Positions 61,150 through 64,000 of a stretch of 64,000 nucleotides of DNA are shown here, piece after piece. How positions within the stretch are numbered: position 1 is the first letter of the stretch; each line of letters opens with the position of its first letter. The notes under the pieces were generated by a model that saw only the letters and a program-made list of their open reading frames with translations, searched no databases and was not told where the DNA came from. The DNA is from Verrucomicrobiota bacterium. Lineage in GTDB: Bacteria; Verrucomicrobiota; Verrucomicrobiia; Limisphaerales; JADJPG01. The DNA lies in contig JADJPG010000012.1 of assembly GCA_016713365.1 (NCBI GenBank), positions 1 to 64,000 on the forward strand, written 5' to 3'. The position numbers and the translations under genes are program-made.

Positions 61150-62325
61150 ATGCCGCCAACCGCCTCCCGTCTTCAAGTCTTCACCGAGTCCGTCATTCGC
61201 GGAATGTCGCGACTCGCCAGTCGCCACGGCGCAATCAATCTCGCGCAAGGATTCCCGGACTTCGATCCGCCGGAGGAATTGCTCGTCGCCCTCGAACGCG
61301 CCACGCGCGGGCCGCATCACCAATACGCCGTCACCTGGGGCGCGCCGCGTTTCCGCGAGGCGCTCGCGCGCAAGATTACGCGGTTCAGCAGCGTGCCCAT
61401 TCATCCGGACGAACATCTCGTCGTCACCTGCGGCAGCACCGAGGCCATGATGGTGGCGATGATGACGGCGTGTAATCCCGGCGACAAAGTCATCGTCTTC
61501 TCGCCCTTCTACGAGAACTACGCGGCCGACGCGATTCTCTCCGGCGCGCAACCGATCTACGTGCCGCTGCGTCCGCCGGACTTTGATTTCTGCCTCGATG
61601 AACTGACTCGTGCCTTTGAGCAAAAGCCCAAGGCGATCGTTGTCTGCAATCCCTCGAACCCGACCGGCAAGGTCTTTTCACGCGACGAGCTGATGCAGAT
61701 TCTGCGACTCGCGGAACAGCACGATGCCTTCGTGATCACCGACGAGCCGTACGAACATATCGTGTTCGAGCCGCGCCAGCACGAATACTTCGCCGCGCTG
61801 CCGGGTGCCTTCGAGCGAACCATCACCTGCAACTCGCTCTCCAAGACCTACTCGATCACCGGCTGGCGTCTTGGCTACGTGCAGGCCGCGCCACAAGTCA
61901 TCGCACAGGCGCGCAAGGTGCATGATTTTCTCACCGTCGGCGCCGCCGCGCCGCTTCAGGAAGCTGCAGTCGCTGGGCTGGAACTGCCGGACAGTTACTA
62001 CGCCGGGCTGCGCGAGCTCTACACGCGCAAGCGCGACGTGTTCCTTCCCTATCTGCGCGAGACCGGACTGCCGTTCACCGAACCGCAGGGCGCGTACTAC
62101 GTGATGCTGGATGTGTCATCGCTTGGTTTCGCCCGCGACCACGACGCCGCTGAATGGCTGGTGCGCGAGATCGGTGTGGCGGGTGTGCCCGGCTCCAGTT
62201 TCTTCCGCGAACCCGAGCATCGCTACGTCCGCTTCCATTTCGCCAAACGCGAGGAGACGCTCCGGGCTGCCGGCGAGAAGCTGGTGCGCCTTCGCGAAGT
62301 CGCCGCGAGCCGGAAGCGCGGCTGA
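61150..62325 (+). CDS. Class I/II PLP aminotransferase (methionine/kynurenine aminotransferase-like)
   Basis: A 391-residue fold-type I aminotransferase. The early AINLAQGFPDFDPPEELLVA and YAVTWGAPRFREALARK are typical of the KAT/YbdL group. VCNPSNPTGKVFSRDEL binds the substrate carboxylate and cofactor, ITDEPYEHIVFE contains the PLP-ring Asp/Tyr, and the Schiff-base Lys is in NSLSKTYSITGWRLGY. The conserved C-terminal Arg is in RYVRFHFAKREETL. The substrate is not fixed by sequence; the NIL-domain partner upstream hints at methionine or another sulfur amino acid (inference). Confidence 0.9.
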   Translation: MPPTASRLQVFTESVIRGMSRLASRHGAINLAQGFPDFDPPEELLVALERATRGPHHQYAVTWGAPRFREALARKITRFSSVPIHPDEHLVVTCGSTEAMMVAMMTACNPGDKVIVFSPFYENYAADAILSGAQPIYVPLRPPDFDFCLDELTRAFEQKPKAIVVCNPSNPTGKVFSRDELMQILRLAEQHDAFVITDEPYEHIVFEPRQHEYFAALPGAFERTITCNSLSKTYSITGWRLGYVQAAPQVIAQARKVHDFLTVGAAAPLQEAAVAGLELPDSYYAGLRELYTRKRDVFLPYLRETGLPFTEPQGAYYVMLDVSSLGFARDHDAAEWLVREIGVAGVPGSSFFREPEHRYVRFHFAKREETLRAAGEKLVRLREVAASRKRG

Positions 62326-62680
62326 ATCCCCGGTTTCACCCACCTTTTCTCCCGATCGGCGTAGGCCATTTGTAATAGTGCGGCCTGAAAATCGTTACTG
62401 CATTCCAGCAGGCTTTCGGGCATAAACATCTCAGCCACGGATCGGGAATGAAGTTCCGTTCACGGACGACCCAGCAGCCTTCAAACTTTAGCTCCGACAG
62501 ACACAAACCGACTTTTAGCGCATGACTGGTTTCCGGGCAGACACCACTCCATCTATTTTTGGCTACTCCGCCGATGAATCGGCAAGGGGCTGTCCTTCCG
62601 CCTGAACTCGCGCCATCTCCCAGCCGCAGCAAAATCAGTCTTTCACAACTGTTCAACCGAACAACATTCCACGCGATTCT
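62326..62680. other. Intergenic region, no feature recognised
   Basis: About 355 bp with lower GC content than the flanking genes. No gene, RNA or strong hairpin could be supported; it probably holds the protease promoter. Confidence 0.4.
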
Positions 62681-64000
62681 ATGTCATTCGAACTTCGAAC
62701 CGGAACATCCACCCGCTTCGCCTCGGCGGGAGCGATCGCAATATGCCGTCTCTGCGTCACCGCCGCTCACGCTGTAATAACCCCCGCAGCCGATCGTGCG
62801 TTCAGCACGAACGTGGCCGGGGAGAACATCATCGTCCAAATGCGGAACGAGGCGGGCAATCCGCTGCTGACTCCCGTCGTGTATTTGGGAAACTCCGATC
62901 CGAACGCGGCGTTTGGCTCTTGGACGGGCACGCTCATTTCATCGAACTGGATTCTCACCTGCGCGCACACGCTCCAGGGAACCGACGGTCAAGGCGCGGG
63001 CATCAACGTCGCCAACCTCGAATGGTACTCGGCAGGCATCCCATACGAAGTGGTCGGACACGAGATGATTGCGGAGTTTATCGTGCATCCCAACTGGCGG
63101 AGCAACGAATACTCCGCGGGATTCGACATTGCACTCATGCGACTCGCACATCCCATCACCAACGCTTATGCCTACCCGCGGCTCGCTTGGACACCTTTTC
63201 AGGCACCAACGCCGATTGTATTCGCAGGTTACGGCATGACCGGCGATGGCGACACGGGCCAGACCACGTCACCGCCGTTTCCCACGCTTCAGACCGGCAT
63301 CAACACCTTGGATGGCTACGGGGGATCCCTGCTCCGCAATGGCTACAACCAGGCGAACCTAGAGCACCAGCACCGCAGCCTGAACATCGCGTTGATGGAC
63401 TTCGACAAACTCGAACGGCGCGAGTTTCCGTGCAACGCCTTCGAGACTGTTGCCTTGGCAGACTTCAGCAGCATGGGCGCGGAGAACACCAACAGCAGTC
63501 GCGTCTTCGATCCTTGCGCCGCAAATGGACAGACGACGGTGCCGGGCGTTTTCGCCACGGACTACAACGATTTCCTGCCCGCCAGTGGTGACAGCGGCGG
63601 ACCGGCATTCGCCTGGAACTACGCGCCGTTTCCACCCGCCAATGGCTACTATCTGAACGGCGCACTGACCGTGGTCGGGGTTGGCTCATCGGTCGCCTAT
63701 GGTAACGCCAACTTCAAATCGCGCTACGGCGACGTCGCGACTTACACGCTCGTGGAACCGTATCTGAGTTGGATCTACGACGAAGCCGAAGAAGTGGGCG
63801 ATCGAGATTCTGACGGCGACGGTGCCTCCGATCGCGAGGAACATGCTCGCCACACCGATCCCTACGATGCGGCGTCCAAGCCGGGCGGATTCCTCCGCGT
63901 GCCCAGCTCGCTCGAATGGATTTACGACTACACCGTTGTCCCAGCCTTCGACGCGGCGGTTCAGGACTTCGAAGTCCTCTCCGTCACCGAACAACCCGAT
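62681..64000 (+). CDS. Secreted trypsin-like serine protease (3' end cut by window edge)
   Basis: 440 codons visible from ATG 62681, open to the right edge. The N-terminus has a hydrophobic stretch (ASAGAIAICRLCVTAAHA) that may be a signal peptide. The S1 triad is complete: His in WILTCAHTLQG, Asp in SAGFDIALMRLAHP and Ser in PASGDSGGPAFAW. After the protease domain come DRDSDGDGASDREEHARHTD, a calcium-binding DxDxDG repeat like those in the giant proteins, and the start of a further domain. The start codon is the least certain part. Secretion and autolysin or processing roles are inference. Confidence 0.88.
   Translation, partial: MSFELRTGTSTRFASAGAIAICRLCVTAAHAVITPAADRAFSTNVAGENIIVQMRNEAGNPLLTPVVYLGNSDPNAAFGSWTGTLISSNWILTCAHTLQGTDGQGAGINVANLEWYSAGIPYEVVGHEMIAEFIVHPNWRSNEYSAGFDIALMRLAHPITNAYAYPRLAWTPFQAPTPIVFAGYGMTGDGDTGQTTSPPFPTLQTGINTLDGYGGSLLRNGYNQANLEHQHRSLNIALMDFDKLERREFPCNAFETVALADFSSMGAENTNSSRVFDPCAANGQTTVPGVFATDYNDFLPASGDSGGPAFAWNYAPFPPANGYYLNGALTVVGVGSSVAYGNANFKSRYGDVATYTLVEPYLSWIYDEAEEVGDRDSDGDGASDREEHARHTDPYDAASKPGGFLRVPSSLEWIYDYTVVPAFDAAVQDFEVLSVTEQPD

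Noticed and set aside
62743..63591. 282-codon + strand frame at the right end
   Set aside because: Arg/His-rich and in the wrong frame; the protease frame from 62681 has the complete S1 triad.

Overview
The window looks like a chromosomal stretch from a high-GC Verrucomicrobiota bacterium, perhaps of the Pedosphaera/Limisphaera type. The lineage is an inference from gene content: planctomycete/verrucomicrobial cytochrome proteins (PSCyt1-DUF1549-DUF1553) next to DUF1501, PEP-CTERM and VPDSG-type sorting tails, a short ECF sigma factor overlapping a small membrane anti-sigma candidate, and very large secreted lamin-tail/CotH proteins. Housekeeping anchors are gyrB (cut by the left edge), rpsT, tRNA-Pro(UGG) and tRNA-Arg(CCG). 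No phage, transposase, CRISPR array or integrase was seen.

Layout. 1-14.7 kb: gyrB, a GT2 glycosyltransferase/methyltransferase pair facing a GT-C membrane glycosyltransferase, the sigma/anti-sigma pair, a 1362-residue DUF2723 (TMEM260-like) protein, a two-gene histidine kinase/response regulator operon, a PaaK-like CoA ligase and a small membrane protein. 14.7-28.6 kb: a lipoprotein, an AONS-like PLP enzyme, ThuA, an MBL-fold hydrolase, a VTC-domain protein, tRNA-Pro, a GH28 enzyme convergent with a GH32/43-like secreted protein, a YheT-like hydrolase, rpsT, a UVR-motif protein, a PEP-CTERM protein, an NTF2-GNAT fusion and EcsC.

28.8-54.8 kb is the most unusual part: four consecutive giant secreted proteins on the + strand (called A-D here), about 5.5-7.3 kb each. 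They are built from Ig-like domains, lamin-tail domains (LTD), chitobiase C-terminal-like modules, CotH-kinase-like domains, calcium-binding DxDxDG repeats and a shared C-terminal tail ending in YRVVTPRQ. Three are followed by strong intrinsic terminators. C and D share an almost identical upstream element, and A, C and D all carry GTKACA-N5-GTTACA before the start codon. The 3' ends of C and D show gene-conversion-like identity. All four reading frames are broken by small indels, and C also by an in-frame TAA. Because the breaks often fall in GC-only tracts and a 93-base poly-G artefact lies nearby, assembly or sequencing error is at least as likely as decay.

54.9-64 kb: DUF1501 and a frameshifted PSCyt1-DUF1549-LamG-DUF1553 protein (a frequent secreted pair in this group), tRNA-Arg, a VPDSG-type surface protein, a stand-alone NIL-domain protein directly upstream of a methionine/kynurenine-type aminotransferase, and a secreted trypsin-like protease cut by the right edge. 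Overall the region is rich in glycan-modifying enzymes and exported proteins, which fits a polysaccharide-degrading cell with an elaborate surface.
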